The notes: generated from the sequence alone by a model not told the origin. A DNA stretch of 39,913 nt from Phycisphaerales bacterium (GCA_020847375.1 JADLCB010000018.1:1-39913), one strand, 5' to 3'. Shown: positions 7,316-15,957, counted from the stretch's first letter. A program made the numbers and translations.

Positions 7316-8683
7316 TCAGCGGGTGTTGGAACCCATGGGGGTGTAGACATTGGTTCGGCTGCGCTGATTGACGGGGAGCGTAATGCTTCGGGCAGCTCCA
7401 GCCGGTTGCTCCGGGCAGCGGGCGACAAATTCATCGTAAAACTTGTTGATAAACGTGCGCGTTGCCCAAGCGGTTCCATCTGCCAGACCACAGATCGTCG
7501 TACCGGGCATGATCCCCATGGTCTTTTCCAGTTCCATCAACATATCCAGATCCGCAATCTTGCCATATCCATCAATAATGCGATCCAGGATTTTGCGCAT
7601 CCAGTGCGAACCTTCCCGACACGGCGTACACTGGCCACATGATTCATGGGCGTAAAACCGCACGCAATTGCGCAGCGCCAGGACCATGTCGGTGTGCTCA
7701 TTCATGACGATCATGCCAGCGGTTCCCAGACCCAGACACCCGCCACGGAAACGCACATCATCAAAATCAAGCTTGATATCCAGTTGATCCGTCCCCAGAA
7801 CCCCCATGGAAATACCGCCGCAGATGGCTGCCTTGTATTTCCCGCCTTTCATACCGCCACTCAACTCGTTGATGGCGAAATCCAGCGTAATACCCAGCTC
7901 GTGCTCATAGACGCCGGGCTTGTTCAAGTGCCCGCTCATTCCATACAGCTTTGGCCCGGGTGAACTGGGCGTACCCATCGTCTTAAACCAGGCTGGCCCG
8001 CGCTCAATGATGTGCGGCACGCAGCAGAGTGTTTCGACGTTATTGATAACCGTCGGACGGGCAAAAGCCCCGGCAATCGCAGGAAAAGGCGGCTTATTTC
8101 GCGGCCAACCGCGCTTGCCTTCCAGCGCTTCGAGTAGTCCGGTCTCTTCACCGCAGATATACGCCCCCGCCCCGCGATGAACATAACACTCCAGCTTATG
8201 CTTGGAACCCAATATCCCATTGGCCCCAAAAATGCCGTGCGCATAGGCTTCAGCAATCGCGCGCTCGAGGATTTTCGCCTGTTTGTGGTATTCGCCGCGG
8301 ATAAAGATATAGGCGATATCGCACTGGGTGGCGATAGCGCAAATGGCGATCCCCTCCAGCAACTGATGCGGATCATAATCGATCAGATAACGATCCTTGA
8401 ATGTTCCCGGTTCAGATTCATCGGCGTTGACCGCCAGATAATGCGGGCCTTTTTTCTCCTTGGGGATAAACGACCACTTCTGACCGGCACTGAAACCCGC
8501 CCCGCCGCGCCCGCGCAGGCTGGACTCTTTGACGATGTTGATGATTTCGTCGGACTGAAGATCCAGGGCTTTGCGCAGGGCTGAATAACCGCCGGTAGCG
8601 ACGTAGTCGTCATACCAGTGCAGCTTGCGCTTGTCAGGATCGGTGGAAATGCGTTTGGTAAGAACCGGTTCGTTGAATGCCAT
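7316..8683 (-). CDS. nuoF: NADH-quinone oxidoreductase subunit F (NADH/FMN-binding)
   Basis: This is the complex I subunit that binds NADH and FMN and carries the N3 4Fe-4S cluster. NADH and FMN sites are visible as RGRGGAGFSAG (57-67) and NADESEPGTFKDR (86-98). The cluster ligands are CGQCTPC (349, 352, 355) and C398 in TTICGL. At 455 residues it is full length for the family, with a short C-terminal tail not seen in most homologues. There is no fused hydrogenase or thioredoxin-like domain, so HoxF-type diaphorases are less likely. No other nuo gene flanks it: its own terminator follows, and nadA with a palindromic element lies upstream. No strong ribosome-binding site precedes ATG 8683. Confidence 0.95.
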   Translation of the reverse strand: MAFNEPVLTKRISTDPDKRKLHWYDDYVATGGYSALRKALDLQSDEIINIVKESSLRGRGGAGFSAGQKWSFIPKEKKGPHYLAVNADESEPGTFKDRYLIDYDPHQLLEGIAICAIATQCDIAYIFIRGEYHKQAKILERAIAEAYAHGIFGANGILGSKHKLECYVHRGAGAYICGEETGLLEALEGKRGWPRNKPPFPAIAGAFARPTVINNVETLCCVPHIIERGPAWFKTMGTPSSPGPKLYGMSGHLNKPGVYEHELGITLDFAINELSGGMKGGKYKAAICGGISMGVLGTDQLDIKLDFDDVRFRGGCLGLGTAGMIVMNEHTDMVLALRNCVRFYAHESCGQCTPCREGSHWMRKILDRIIDGYGKIADLDMLMELEKTMGIMPGTTICGLADGTAWATRTFINKFYDEFVARCPEQPAGAARSITLPVNQRSRTNVYTPMGSNTR

Positions 8684-8724
8684 GGCGCGTATGAGTTTAC
8701 GGTCCGTGCCAGCCGCTACGCCAG

Positions 8725-8757
8725 CACCAGTTGAAAAATAACCGGCTTAAAGTAGTC
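8725..8757 (-). promoter_or_regulatory. Possible nuoF promoter
   Basis: TTGAGT and TATTTT separated by 17 bp on the minus strand, about 50-80 bases upstream of the nuoF ATG. The match is moderate. The remainder of 8684-8904 has no recognisable gene. Confidence 0.3.
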
Positions 8758-8904
8758 ACTCAAGCTCAATAGAGCAACTCCCACCGTTGTCTGATCCTCT
8801 GTCGCTTGAGCAATACGGTTAAAAAACAGGCAAACAACACGCTGGTCATGGATAGACCAGACCGCGCTTTTTGCAACATCGACCACGCCCACGCCCGCCT
8901 ACAC

Positions 8905-9049
8905 CCAGGGCATTCGCAAGTAGCCCACGAGGGTCGATGTATTAACGAGCCGCGACCGTGAGGGAGCGGTGATCGGCTCAAAAACCGCTCCCTCACGGTC
9001 GCGGCTCGTAAGAAATTGCCTATCGGACGCCTACTTGCGTTTGTCCTGC
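8905..9049. mobile_element. Palindromic REP/MITE-like element, copy 1
   Basis: A roughly 145-bp element. Its core is a perfect 26-bp inverted repeat (8945-8970 and 8984-9009) with a 13-base loop. Its outer ends are imperfect inverted repeats: CAGGGCATTCGCAAGTAG at 8906-8923, and 9031-9048, whose complement is CAGGACAAACGCAAGTAG. A near-identical copy in the opposite orientation lies at 36461-36604. It has no coding capacity. It begins directly after the nadA stop codon and can fold as a strong hairpin, so it may also end nadA transcription. Confidence 0.85.
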
Positions 9050-9051
9050 GC

Positions 9052-10236
9052 CTACACCGAGGTTGGCGCTGGCTGGGTCGCCGGGGGTGTCGTTGCGCTG
9101 TTGATATCCAGCATCCGTTGCAGTGCCACCGTCGCCCATTGCCGGGTCTGGTCATCCACCTTGATTTCATTCACCACCTGGCCCTCAGCCAGATTTTCCA
9201 TCGCCCAGCACAGATGCGCCAGATCAATGCGGTACATGGTCGTACACATGCACTGGCAGTCGCTGAGGATCATAATCGTCTTGTCGGGATGGCGGTTTTT
9301 CAGTCGCGTGATTAGGTGCACCTCCGTACCAATCGCCCAAGTCGTACCGGCTGGCGCTGACTGGATCGTCTTGGTGATGTACGCGGTGGAACCGGCCAAA
9401 TCAGCCTTCTGCACAACCTCAAAGGCACATTCAGGGTGGCAGATGACTTTCACACCGGGGTACTTTTCACGCACCTGATCCACATGCTCAGGCCGAAAGA
9501 GCTGATGCACCGAACAGTGCCCTTTCCATAATATGAAATCCGCATTGCGCACCGCTTCGGGCGTGTTGCCCCCCATGTCGCGGTACGGATTCCAGACGAT
9601 CATCCGATCCAACGAAAAACCCAGGGCATGGGCTGTATTCCGCCCCAGATGCTGGTCGGGGAAAAAGAGAATCTTTGTTTTCGGCTCGCCCTTGCTGGCG
9701 ACAGCCTCTTTGGTCGCCTCCGTTCCGCCCAGCGCCCAGCTTACCACTTTATTGGCGTTGGAACTGGTGCAGACTGCCCCGCCATGCTCACCCACAAACG
9801 CCTTGATCGCCGCGGAACTGTTCATATAGGTCACCGGCACAATCCGCTGACCCGGGCACGCCTGTTCGAGTTGCTCCCAGCATTCGTACGTCTGATCGAG
9901 ATTGGCCATATCCGCCATTGAACAGCCCGCCCCCAGATCAGGCAGAATCACATGCACGGATGGATCGGTCAGAACATCAGCAGACTCAGCCATAAAATGC
10001 ACACCACAAAATATGACATATTCGGCTTCTTTCTGCTCCGCCGCGATGCGCGCCAGTTGAAAACTGTCGCCGGAATAATCCGCAAACGCCACCACGTCAT
10101 CCTGTTGATAGTGATGCCCCAGAATCACCAGCCGTTTACCGAGCTTGGCGCGGGCGGCTGCAACGCGCTCACGCAGTTTCTCATCGGAAAGCGTTCGGTA
10201 AATCTCGGGAATTGGCTTTTGCCAAACATGTGCCAT
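9052..10236 (-). CDS. nadA: Quinolinate synthase
   Basis: This 4Fe-4S enzyme condenses iminoaspartate with dihydroxyacetone phosphate to quinolinate in NAD biosynthesis. Visible motifs are GHHYQQDDVVAFADYSGDS (about 40-58), the first cluster cysteine in IFCGVHFMAES (C77), CHPECAFEVV, and CQCMCTTMYRID near the C-terminus with the last ligand. At 394 residues it belongs to the longer subgroup; the last 20 residues (TTPPATQPAPTS) are a low-complexity tail. ATG 10236 has AGGAG nine bases upstream. No nadB or nadC lies nearby. It diverges from the metal transporter genes at 10488 across a 250-bp gap with no other clear feature. Confidence 0.96.
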   Translation of the reverse strand: MAHVWQKPIPEIYRTLSDEKLRERVAAARAKLGKRLVILGHHYQQDDVVAFADYSGDSFQLARIAAEQKEAEYVIFCGVHFMAESADVLTDPSVHVILPDLGAGCSMADMANLDQTYECWEQLEQACPGQRIVPVTYMNSSAAIKAFVGEHGGAVCTSSNANKVVSWALGGTEATKEAVASKGEPKTKILFFPDQHLGRNTAHALGFSLDRMIVWNPYRDMGGNTPEAVRNADFILWKGHCSVHQLFRPEHVDQVREKYPGVKVICHPECAFEVVQKADLAGSTAYITKTIQSAPAGTTWAIGTEVHLITRLKNRHPDKTIMILSDCQCMCTTMYRIDLAHLCWAMENLAEGQVVNEIKVDDQTRQWATVALQRMLDINSATTPPATQPAPTSV

Positions 10237-10487
10237 AACACTGCTCCTGCTTCCTGCATCTCAAAAAGACAAAAAGACCCAGACGGGTGATTATAGGCAC
10301 TTTCACGATCAAATTTCGCTATCGGACGAAAAAAGTGCATTGATCGATCTCAACAACTCAATCTCCGGTGATTTTTGTTTCAGCCAAATCTGCATCATGC
10401 GTTAAAATCGATCCACACGCCAAAAATAAATCTTCCCCATTCACCTTAATGCAACTGACTTGCAGATAGATTACTATACTTCCACGT

Positions 10488-11285
10488 ATGCCGCCGCTGG
10501 TTGAGATTCAACACCTGGAGTTTTCGTATGATGGTCAGACCGTCCTGCGCGACATCGATCTGGCTGTCGAGCAGGGCACAACGCTCGGCGTCATCGGCCC
10601 CAACGGCGGCGGAAAAACAACCCTCATGCGCCTGCTGCTCGGTCTGCTGACGCCAACCCAAGGGGCCATCCATATTAACGGGCTGCCACCGACTCAAGCG
10701 ATTCTTCGCGGCAATCTGATCGGTTATCTGCCTCAGCATCTGCCGCAGGTGCAACCTTTTCCATTGACGGTCCGTCAAGTGGTCCGCCTGGGGCTGGCAG
10801 GTAAAACCGGTCTTTTACGCCGCTACCATCGCGCCGATCTGGATTTTGTCGAAACGTTACTGCAGCGCGTCGGTCTGGCGGAGATGGCGGATAAAAGAAT
10901 CGGCGCATTATCCGGTGGACAAATTCAGCGGGCATTCATCGCCAAGGCGGTCGCCGGCCGCCCACGACTTTTAATTCTCGACGAACCCACCACCGCCATC
11001 GATCGCAGCATGCGCCATCGCATCATCGAGACGATCCAACAACTCAAGGCTGATCTGGATCTGACCATCATCCTCATCAGCCATGATCTTCGCGCCGTCA
11101 CAGCCATTGCCGACCGCATCGCCTGTCTGAATGTTTCATTGCACTATCACGATGTCCCCCAGCATATCCCCGCTGAGCTGGCCTATGACATGTTCGCCTG
11201 CGACCTGGAGGCAATGGGGCTGGGCCATGTTCATTCCGGCAGGGCTGGCGTTACGCCACTGAACATTTCCGAAAAACACGACTGA
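10488..11285 (+). CDS. Metal ABC transporter ATP-binding protein (Zn/Mn type)
   Basis: The ATPase of an ABC importer for zinc or manganese, similar to ZnuC and MntB. It has Walker A GPNGGGKTT (37-45), Q-loop YLPQH (about 80-84), signature LSGGQ (141-145), Walker B LLILDEP (161-167) and switch histidine in SHD. Its length of 265 residues is usual. It is followed after 20 bases by the matching permease gene, so the two are co-transcribed. No Shine-Dalgarno sequence is visible before ATG 10488, and a TACTAT element ends about ten bases upstream, so the mRNA may be nearly leaderless. The metal cannot be told from sequence: no binding-protein gene and no regulator lie nearby. Confidence 0.92.
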   Translation: MPPLVEIQHLEFSYDGQTVLRDIDLAVEQGTTLGVIGPNGGGKTTLMRLLLGLLTPTQGAIHINGLPPTQAILRGNLIGYLPQHLPQVQPFPLTVRQVVRLGLAGKTGLLRRYHRADLDFVETLLQRVGLAEMADKRIGALSGGQIQRAFIAKAVAGRPRLLILDEPTTAIDRSMRHRIIETIQQLKADLDLTIILISHDLRAVTAIADRIACLNVSLHYHDVPQHIPAELAYDMFACDLEAMGLGHVHSGRAGVTPLNISEKHD

Positions 11286-11305
11286 ACTTATCAACGCCAA
11301 ACGCC

Positions 11306-12175
11306 ATGACCACCATGATGCCCGCCACCGTCCATCCGTTCATCACCGCCGCGATAACCATCAGCGCCCTGGGCGTGGCCTGCGCACTGCTCAGTGTTTT
11401 CGTGGTGTTGCGCCGCTGGGCCTTCATCGGCGAAGCCATCGCGCACAGCGGGTTTGGCGGGGCGGGAATGGCCTGGATCGCCATCCTGCTCTGGCCGCAG
11501 CTTCTTGGCGCCGAGCAGACACCGCTGACGGTCTCCGCTGCCGTCGCCATCATGGGGATCATCGTCGCTTTGTTGATCGGGTACTTTTCCAATCGCGCGC
11601 GGTTGAACTTCGACGCTGCTGTCGGCACGGTGCTGGTTGCCTCCGTCGCGTGGGGGTTCCTGGCCCAGAACCTGTATGTCCACGTCCATCACGCCCAGCC
11701 GTGGGGATTTGAAAGTGTCATACTCGGCAGCGTGTTGGATGTCACATTTCCCTACGCCCTGCTGACCGTCGCCATCTGCCTGTCGATCATCCTCATCGTC
11801 GCGCTGTTCTGGAAGGAATTGCTCAGCTACGTGCTGGACCCCGTCGGCGCGCAGGTATCCGGCGTGCGCGCGGGAATGATGCATTATCTCCTATTGCTGA
11901 TGATTGCTGGTACGTTGATCGTGGGCATCCGCCTGTCCGGGGCACTGCTGGTTACAGCCCTGATCGTATTGCCCGGCGTGATCGGTCTGCTGCTCAGTCA
12001 GCAAATCGCGCGCGTGCTGATCATCGCGATTGCCGCTGGGTTGATCGGGACGGTGGGTGGCCTGATCATTCACGAATTGGCGCCGTTCGTCCCCATCGGG
12101 CCAGCCATGACCCTGCTCCTGCTGCTGGAATTCATCCCCGCGTTCATCATTTCCCGCCTGCGCTCCAGTACCTGA
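11306..12175 (+). CDS. Metal ABC transporter permease (Zn/Mn type)
   Basis: An ABC-3 family integral membrane permease of 289 residues with about eight hydrophobic segments. It has the family's N-terminal SVFVVLRRWAFIGEAIAHSGFGG, which contains the conserved EAIAHS/G region, and the coupling segment near SYVLDPVGAQVSGVRAG. It pairs with the ATPase gene just upstream. Histidines in FLAQNLYVHVHHAQPWGF lie between membrane segments and could be metal contacts, but that is a guess. A substrate-binding protein is missing from the window and must be encoded elsewhere. Confidence 0.92.
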   Translation: MTTMMPATVHPFITAAITISALGVACALLSVFVVLRRWAFIGEAIAHSGFGGAGMAWIAILLWPQLLGAEQTPLTVSAAVAIMGIIVALLIGYFSNRARLNFDAAVGTVLVASVAWGFLAQNLYVHVHHAQPWGFESVILGSVLDVTFPYALLTVAICLSIILIVALFWKELLSYVLDPVGAQVSGVRAGMMHYLLLLMIAGTLIVGIRLSGALLVTALIVLPGVIGLLLSQQIARVLIIAIAAGLIGTVGGLIIHELAPFVPIGPAMTLLLLLEFIPAFIISRLRSST

Positions 12176-12240
12176 AGTGTACTGGAGCACCTGCGCCAAC
12201 TGCATTGATGACCACGGGTCAGGCGATCACAACCTGGCAA

Positions 12241-14118
12241 TCATTGGACATCCGGCTGCTGAGTCTCTGGCTGCTGAGTCTCTGGCTGCTGGTCGTCCGG
12301 CTGAGCTTCAGGCTGACCATCGTCTCCCGCCATACCGCTGGCCTGCATGCCCGCTGCCACCAGATTCTGAAGCAGATCGACGGGGATATAGACCTGCATC
12401 TGCAGGGCTGAACCCTGCGTTGCGGCAGCCATACCAATCGGCGGCAAGTTCGGTGGAAGTTGCAGCTTGGCTGGGAAGCCGAACATGGATGCGTAAACCG
12501 CGCCCGTTCTGACCCACTGATCCAGCGGCAGATAGGCAACGGCAATCGGATGAGGCAACAACGCATCGTTGACTTCCTGAATGTGCGCTTTGCCCACCAA
12601 CAGATCGGTATCCGCCTTGGCTGCCGTAACCAGTTTGCCCAACATCGCATCGCTGACACCCGAAGCGCTCACCAACGTATTTCCCAACAGTCCATAATAT
12701 TGCGTCATGCCGGTTGGGCCATAGACGATCGACATGAACTGCTGCAGTTGATTCGCCTGACTGGTAGCCGCCTGCCGTGCTTCGGTCTCTTCAGGCGTTT
12801 CGTTTTCCTTGATCGCTGGAGGCGTCAACTCCAGATTGACCGTCGTTTCATCAAACTTCGTGCCCTGCACTTCCTTGACGCCGACGTTGTACGCAACTTC
12901 TCCCTTGAATTCAGGCGAGAGGGTCTTGAAAAAATCCGACTGGAACTGCACGAGCTTCTGAACAACCTGCAGGATTGCTGCCCCATCGCCCTGGTTGGTC
13001 ACAACCCATTGCATGATTGCTTCCTGCCCCAGCTTCCCTTCCGGTGCCAACAGGCCATAGCTCTGACCCTTGCAGGCCTCCAGCAATTGCTGCACAGTAC
13101 CTAGAACTTTAACCACCGTGGCTACATCCGCCCCTTCCGTCTGGGCATAAGCATCCAGCACGGGCTGAACGTAATGCACGAGCAGATCCATCAAGCGCGT
13201 GGCATCAAAATTCCAACCACCATAGTAAAGATAATCGGCTTCGGGCAGACCCCGCACCAGCAACGGGCTGGCACTTTTCAGCCCTGCCACCAACTGACCA
13301 AAACGGCTGTTCGGCGCAAATTCAGTGAACGATTTAATCGAAATCCCCGCATCGCTGATCAGCAGATTCGCGGCAACAACATCGGTCTGGTTGATCAGGT
13401 CTTCAAAGAAGTTAATGGCTTGCGTGCTGCCTTCCCGGGCAACAGGCAGGAGCTTGCGCTGCGCCTCGTCACCTTCGGCTAATTTTTCGTTCTCTTGCAA
13501 TGCTTCCTTGCGGGCTTTGTCCAGTTCGGGCTTGAGCACCACGCGGAGTTTTTCCATGTTCAGATAAACAATCGCATCGCTTTGATTCGCCTGTTGCAGC
13601 AGATTGGGCGCGATATTCATGACCGCCTGCGGCTGAGCCTGGACAATTTCGCCCGCCGGACTGATCGCCGCATAGCCGCCCCACTGGCTGACATAGGATT
13701 CCGTGCCATTGATATTGACATTGGTAACTGCCCCGTCGGTCTTGGCATCGGGGAAATTCCCCAAAAATGCTGCATAATCCGATACCGGAACCAGCAACAG
13801 CACCGATTTATCATCAGCCACGCCGGTAGCCTCCGGATCAATGATCACAAGGGCCAGCTCGCCGGATTCATTCAGGCCGGCCTCAATCTTTCCCTCCGCT
13901 TTCAATGTCTTCAGCGGATCGTCAATACCCGCCAGTTGCGCCACGCCCAGCGTATTGAGCAGCTTGGAAACCTTGTCGCTGGTCTGCCTGAGATTGCTCA
14001 CCTTGGCTACCACCAGCGCATCGGCTGGTATCTGATCCAGAACCTGTCCATATAAAGACTGGCCAAAACCAACCAACAATACCAGAACCAGAATCGATAG
14101 ATTTCGCAGATGCCGCAT
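12241..14118 (-). CDS. Large exported protein, DUF3352-like
   Basis: A 625-residue protein with a signal peptide (MRHLRNLSILVLVLLVGFGQSLYG). The mature part starts VLDQIPADALVVAKVSNLRQTSDK, a pattern seen in DUF3352-type proteins that are common and uncharacterised in planctomycetes. It has alternating beta-rich segments and helical stretches (KARKEALQENEKLAEGDEAQ). The C-terminus ends in a low-complexity tail with the tandem repeat PETQQ, matching a 15-bp direct repeat at about 12257-12290. ATG 14118 has AGGAG eight bases upstream. It converges with the metal permease gene, with only about 65 bases between the stops. The function is unknown; the DUF assignment is tentative. Confidence 0.8.
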   Translation of the reverse strand: MRHLRNLSILVLVLLVGFGQSLYGQVLDQIPADALVVAKVSNLRQTSDKVSKLLNTLGVAQLAGIDDPLKTLKAEGKIEAGLNESGELALVIIDPEATGVADDKSVLLLVPVSDYAAFLGNFPDAKTDGAVTNVNINGTESYVSQWGGYAAISPAGEIVQAQPQAVMNIAPNLLQQANQSDAIVYLNMEKLRVVLKPELDKARKEALQENEKLAEGDEAQRKLLPVAREGSTQAINFFEDLINQTDVVAANLLISDAGISIKSFTEFAPNSRFGQLVAGLKSASPLLVRGLPEADYLYYGGWNFDATRLMDLLVHYVQPVLDAYAQTEGADVATVVKVLGTVQQLLEACKGQSYGLLAPEGKLGQEAIMQWVVTNQGDGAAILQVVQKLVQFQSDFFKTLSPEFKGEVAYNVGVKEVQGTKFDETTVNLELTPPAIKENETPEETEARQAATSQANQLQQFMSIVYGPTGMTQYYGLLGNTLVSASGVSDAMLGKLVTAAKADTDLLVGKAHIQEVNDALLPHPIAVAYLPLDQWVRTGAVYASMFGFPAKLQLPPNLPPIGMAAATQGSALQMQVYIPVDLLQNLVAAGMQASGMAGDDGQPEAQPDDQQPETQQPETQQPDVQ

Positions 14119-14398
14119 CGGTTTACTCCTTATGATGTAGTCCCGTTTCAGTTCCGTCTTCCTTCAAACAGTGCTGCCTGCCCGCACCACAAGTCAGCAC
14201 ACAAATACCCGCCACGCCGATCCTTTGCCCACTCAAAAGAACCAGCGCTTATTTCATTACCCACAAAATACGGTAAAAGCCACGGCTGCAAATTGCAACC
14301 CGCGAATTTCCTGCATCTGCATTCAAATCAACCGTGGGCACAACTTCCTGGTTCATCATCAAATCTCAAGTCATCGATCGGCCCAATGTTGACCCGTT

Positions 14399-14704
14399 TT
14401 AACTCGGTTTATGGCTCATCTTCTCGCGCACGCTGCGGAGTTTTTGTTCAATCCCATGAACCCGCCCGCGTCGCCAGTCCATCTTTAATGACGCAGCGAT
14501 CCGGTTGCAGTCTTTCTCCAGCACCTCGAAGCAACGATTAACCACGTCCATCACCTGGCGCCACTCCCCTTCGATCGTTGTTCCCAACGGGCCAAGCTGA
14601 TACGCCAACCCCGACTGGTCAATTATCTCAACACAGCGGGCAACATACACGCTCACCGATTCACCTTTATCCATCGGCCAGATACTCAATTCCGCCAGCA
14701 ACAT
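14399..14704 (-). CDS. Thiamine-binding protein, MTH1187 (DUF77) family
   Basis: A 101-residue cytoplasmic protein with the family's ferredoxin-like fold pattern: LAELSIWPMDKGESVSVYVARC at the N-terminus, GLAYQLGPLGTTIEGEW in the middle, and KMDWRRGR near the C-terminus. Relatives (MTH1187, YqgV, YkoF halves) bind thiamine or related compounds and form tetramers; their cellular role is unsettled. ATG 14704 has AGGTG eight bases upstream. It stands alone: no thi genes and no recognisable TPP riboswitch precede it. The 280 bases between it and the gene at 14118 hold nothing I can identify. Confidence 0.88.
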   Translation of the reverse strand: MLLAELSIWPMDKGESVSVYVARCVEIIDQSGLAYQLGPLGTTIEGEWRQVMDVVNRCFEVLEKDCNRIAASLKMDWRRGRVHGIEQKLRSVREKMSHKPS

Positions 14705-14793
14705 GATGATTCACCTCGCTTGTAACATACTCTGGTTAAACCGCTTCTGTAATGTTAATTACAAATTTTTAACCTTTTGTCGAAACTTCTGGA

Positions 14794-14799
14794 TATAAT
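14794..14799 (+). promoter_or_regulatory. -10 element of the lipoprotein gene
   Basis: A consensus TATAAT lies 60 bases upstream of the lipoprotein ATG. No good -35 hexamer is at the right distance (AACCTT is 17 bp away). Confidence 0.45.
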
Positions 14800-14860
14800 A
14801 CGCTCAGCTTGGATCGACATCGTGTTGATTCATTACTCTTTTCTGGAAGGAGCTATCATT

Positions 14861-15304
14861 ATGCGTTTATCGATCGTTGGCCTGGCAGCGCTGGGTCTGT
14901 TCGTTGGTGTCGTTGGATGCGAAAAATCAGAAACCCCCAAGGTTCCGGCAGCACCGGCAGCCAAAAGCCCTGAAGCACAGGCTCAGGATGCAGCCAAGAG
15001 TGTCACGAATGCTGTCGAGCAAAAGTCACAGGAAGTGACGCAGGCTGTCACCGACGCCAAGAAGGCCGTGGAAGACAGCGGCGTGGCGGATCAAGCCCAG
15101 AAGCTGCTGGATCAGGCGGTCGAATACGCCAAGGACAACAAGTATGACCTGGCGGAAAAGGCCATCAAACAGGCTGAAGAACTGCCCGGCATCCCCCAGT
15201 CGATCAAGGACAAAATCCCGCAGGTTCGCCAGATGGTTGAATCGCTGAAGGCCGCTGGCAATGCCGGCGCAGCGGGCAAGGCGGTTGAAGGCCTTGTGAA
15301 GTAA
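14861..15304 (+). CDS. Helical lipoprotein of unknown function
   Basis: A 147-residue lipoprotein: MRLSIVGLAALGLFVGVVGC is a lipoprotein signal with the lipidated cysteine in VVGC. The mature part is Ala/Lys/Glu/Gln-rich and strongly helical (SVTNAVEQKSQEVTQAVTDAKKAVED), followed by a segment resembling a single TPR-like helix pair (AVEYAKDNKYDLAEKAIKQAEELPG). ATG 14861 has GGAAGGAG eight bases upstream; the longer frame from 14777 starts inside the promoter and is rejected. The protein probably sits in the cell envelope. The function is unknown. Confidence 0.85.
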   Translation: MRLSIVGLAALGLFVGVVGCEKSETPKVPAAPAAKSPEAQAQDAAKSVTNAVEQKSQEVTQAVTDAKKAVEDSGVADQAQKLLDQAVEYAKDNKYDLAEKAIKQAEELPGIPQSIKDKIPQVRQMVESLKAAGNAGAAGKAVEGLVK

Positions 15305-15356
15305 TTACGCGTTATATAACTATTTTCGTTTTCTAAAATTTTCTTCGTAGATTCAC

Positions 15357-15420
15357 GATGACCAGGCCCTAATTAATGTCGCGCAGACCGCGCCCATTTT
15401 TCGGCTTGGTCATCGTCTTT
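15357..15420 (+). terminator. Hairpin between lipoprotein and mscL genes
   Basis: GATGACCA (15357-15364) pairs with TGGTCATC (15407-15414) around a 42-base GC-rich insert and is followed by GTCTTTTCC. It could terminate the lipoprotein transcript or be a structured leader of mscL. The long loop makes a plain terminator less certain. Confidence 0.45.
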
Positions 15421-15458
15421 TCCGTTCGGATAACAGACCACTGGATTAAGGAACAATC

Positions 15459-15887
15459 ATGCTCAAACCCACATCGCTGGTGCAGGAATTCAAATCATTT
15501 GCCTTCAAAGGCAATATGATCGACATGGCTGTCGGTATCATCATCGGAGCCGCATTCGGCAAGGTGATTTCGTCGCTGGTTGGCGATATTTTCATGCCCC
15601 TGATCGCCGCTGTCATGCCCAATGACAAGGGCTATGAAGCCTGGACTTTCATCATTAACGGATCGACCATCCCCTACGGTAAGTTCATCGCCACGTTGGT
15701 GGATTTCCTGCTGGTGGCACTGGCGGTCTTCCTTGTGATCGTGAAGATCGTACAGGGCACGCTGAAGCGAACCGAACCGGCCGCAGCCCCTGCTGCACCG
15801 ACCACGCGCGAATGCCCGTATTGCCTATCCAATATTCCGCTCAAAGCCAAGCGCTGCCCGCATTGCACCAGTGAGCTGCCGGCGTAA
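15459..15887 (+). CDS. mscL: Large-conductance mechanosensitive channel with C-terminal zinc ribbon
   Basis: MscL is a pentameric inner-membrane channel that opens under membrane tension to release solutes during osmotic downshock. Helix TM1 is clear (GNMIDMAVGIIIGAAFGKVISSLVGDIFMP, about 18-47). A short periplasmic loop follows (NDKGYEAWTFIINGSTIPYG), then TM2 (FIATLVDFLLVALAVFLVIVKIV, about 76-98). The usual C-terminal helical bundle is replaced by an Ala/Pro linker and a four-cysteine zinc ribbon (C119, C122, C133, C136; ECPYC...KRCPHC). ATG 15459 has AAGGA eight bases upstream. The channel call is certain. The ribbon's role, perhaps cytoplasmic gating or partner binding, is not known. Confidence 0.95.
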   Translation: MLKPTSLVQEFKSFAFKGNMIDMAVGIIIGAAFGKVISSLVGDIFMPLIAAVMPNDKGYEAWTFIINGSTIPYGKFIATLVDFLLVALAVFLVIVKIVQGTLKRTEPAAAPAAPTTRECPYCLSNIPLKAKRCPHCTSELPA

Positions 15888-15957
15888 ACCAACGCCATCG
15901 CTCAATGTGCAATCGCGCCCAGCGCGGAATAACGCAGCAGAATCGGGCCTTGCGCGA

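Noticed and set aside
8766..9170. 134-residue minus-strand frame next to nadA
   Set aside because: It runs through the palindromic element and overlaps the nadA C-terminus in another frame; Arg/Trp-rich shadow translation.
14399..14860. TPP riboswitch before the thiamine-binding gene
   Set aside because: No THI-box-like CUGAGA or ACCUGA motif is visible in the short upstream region.
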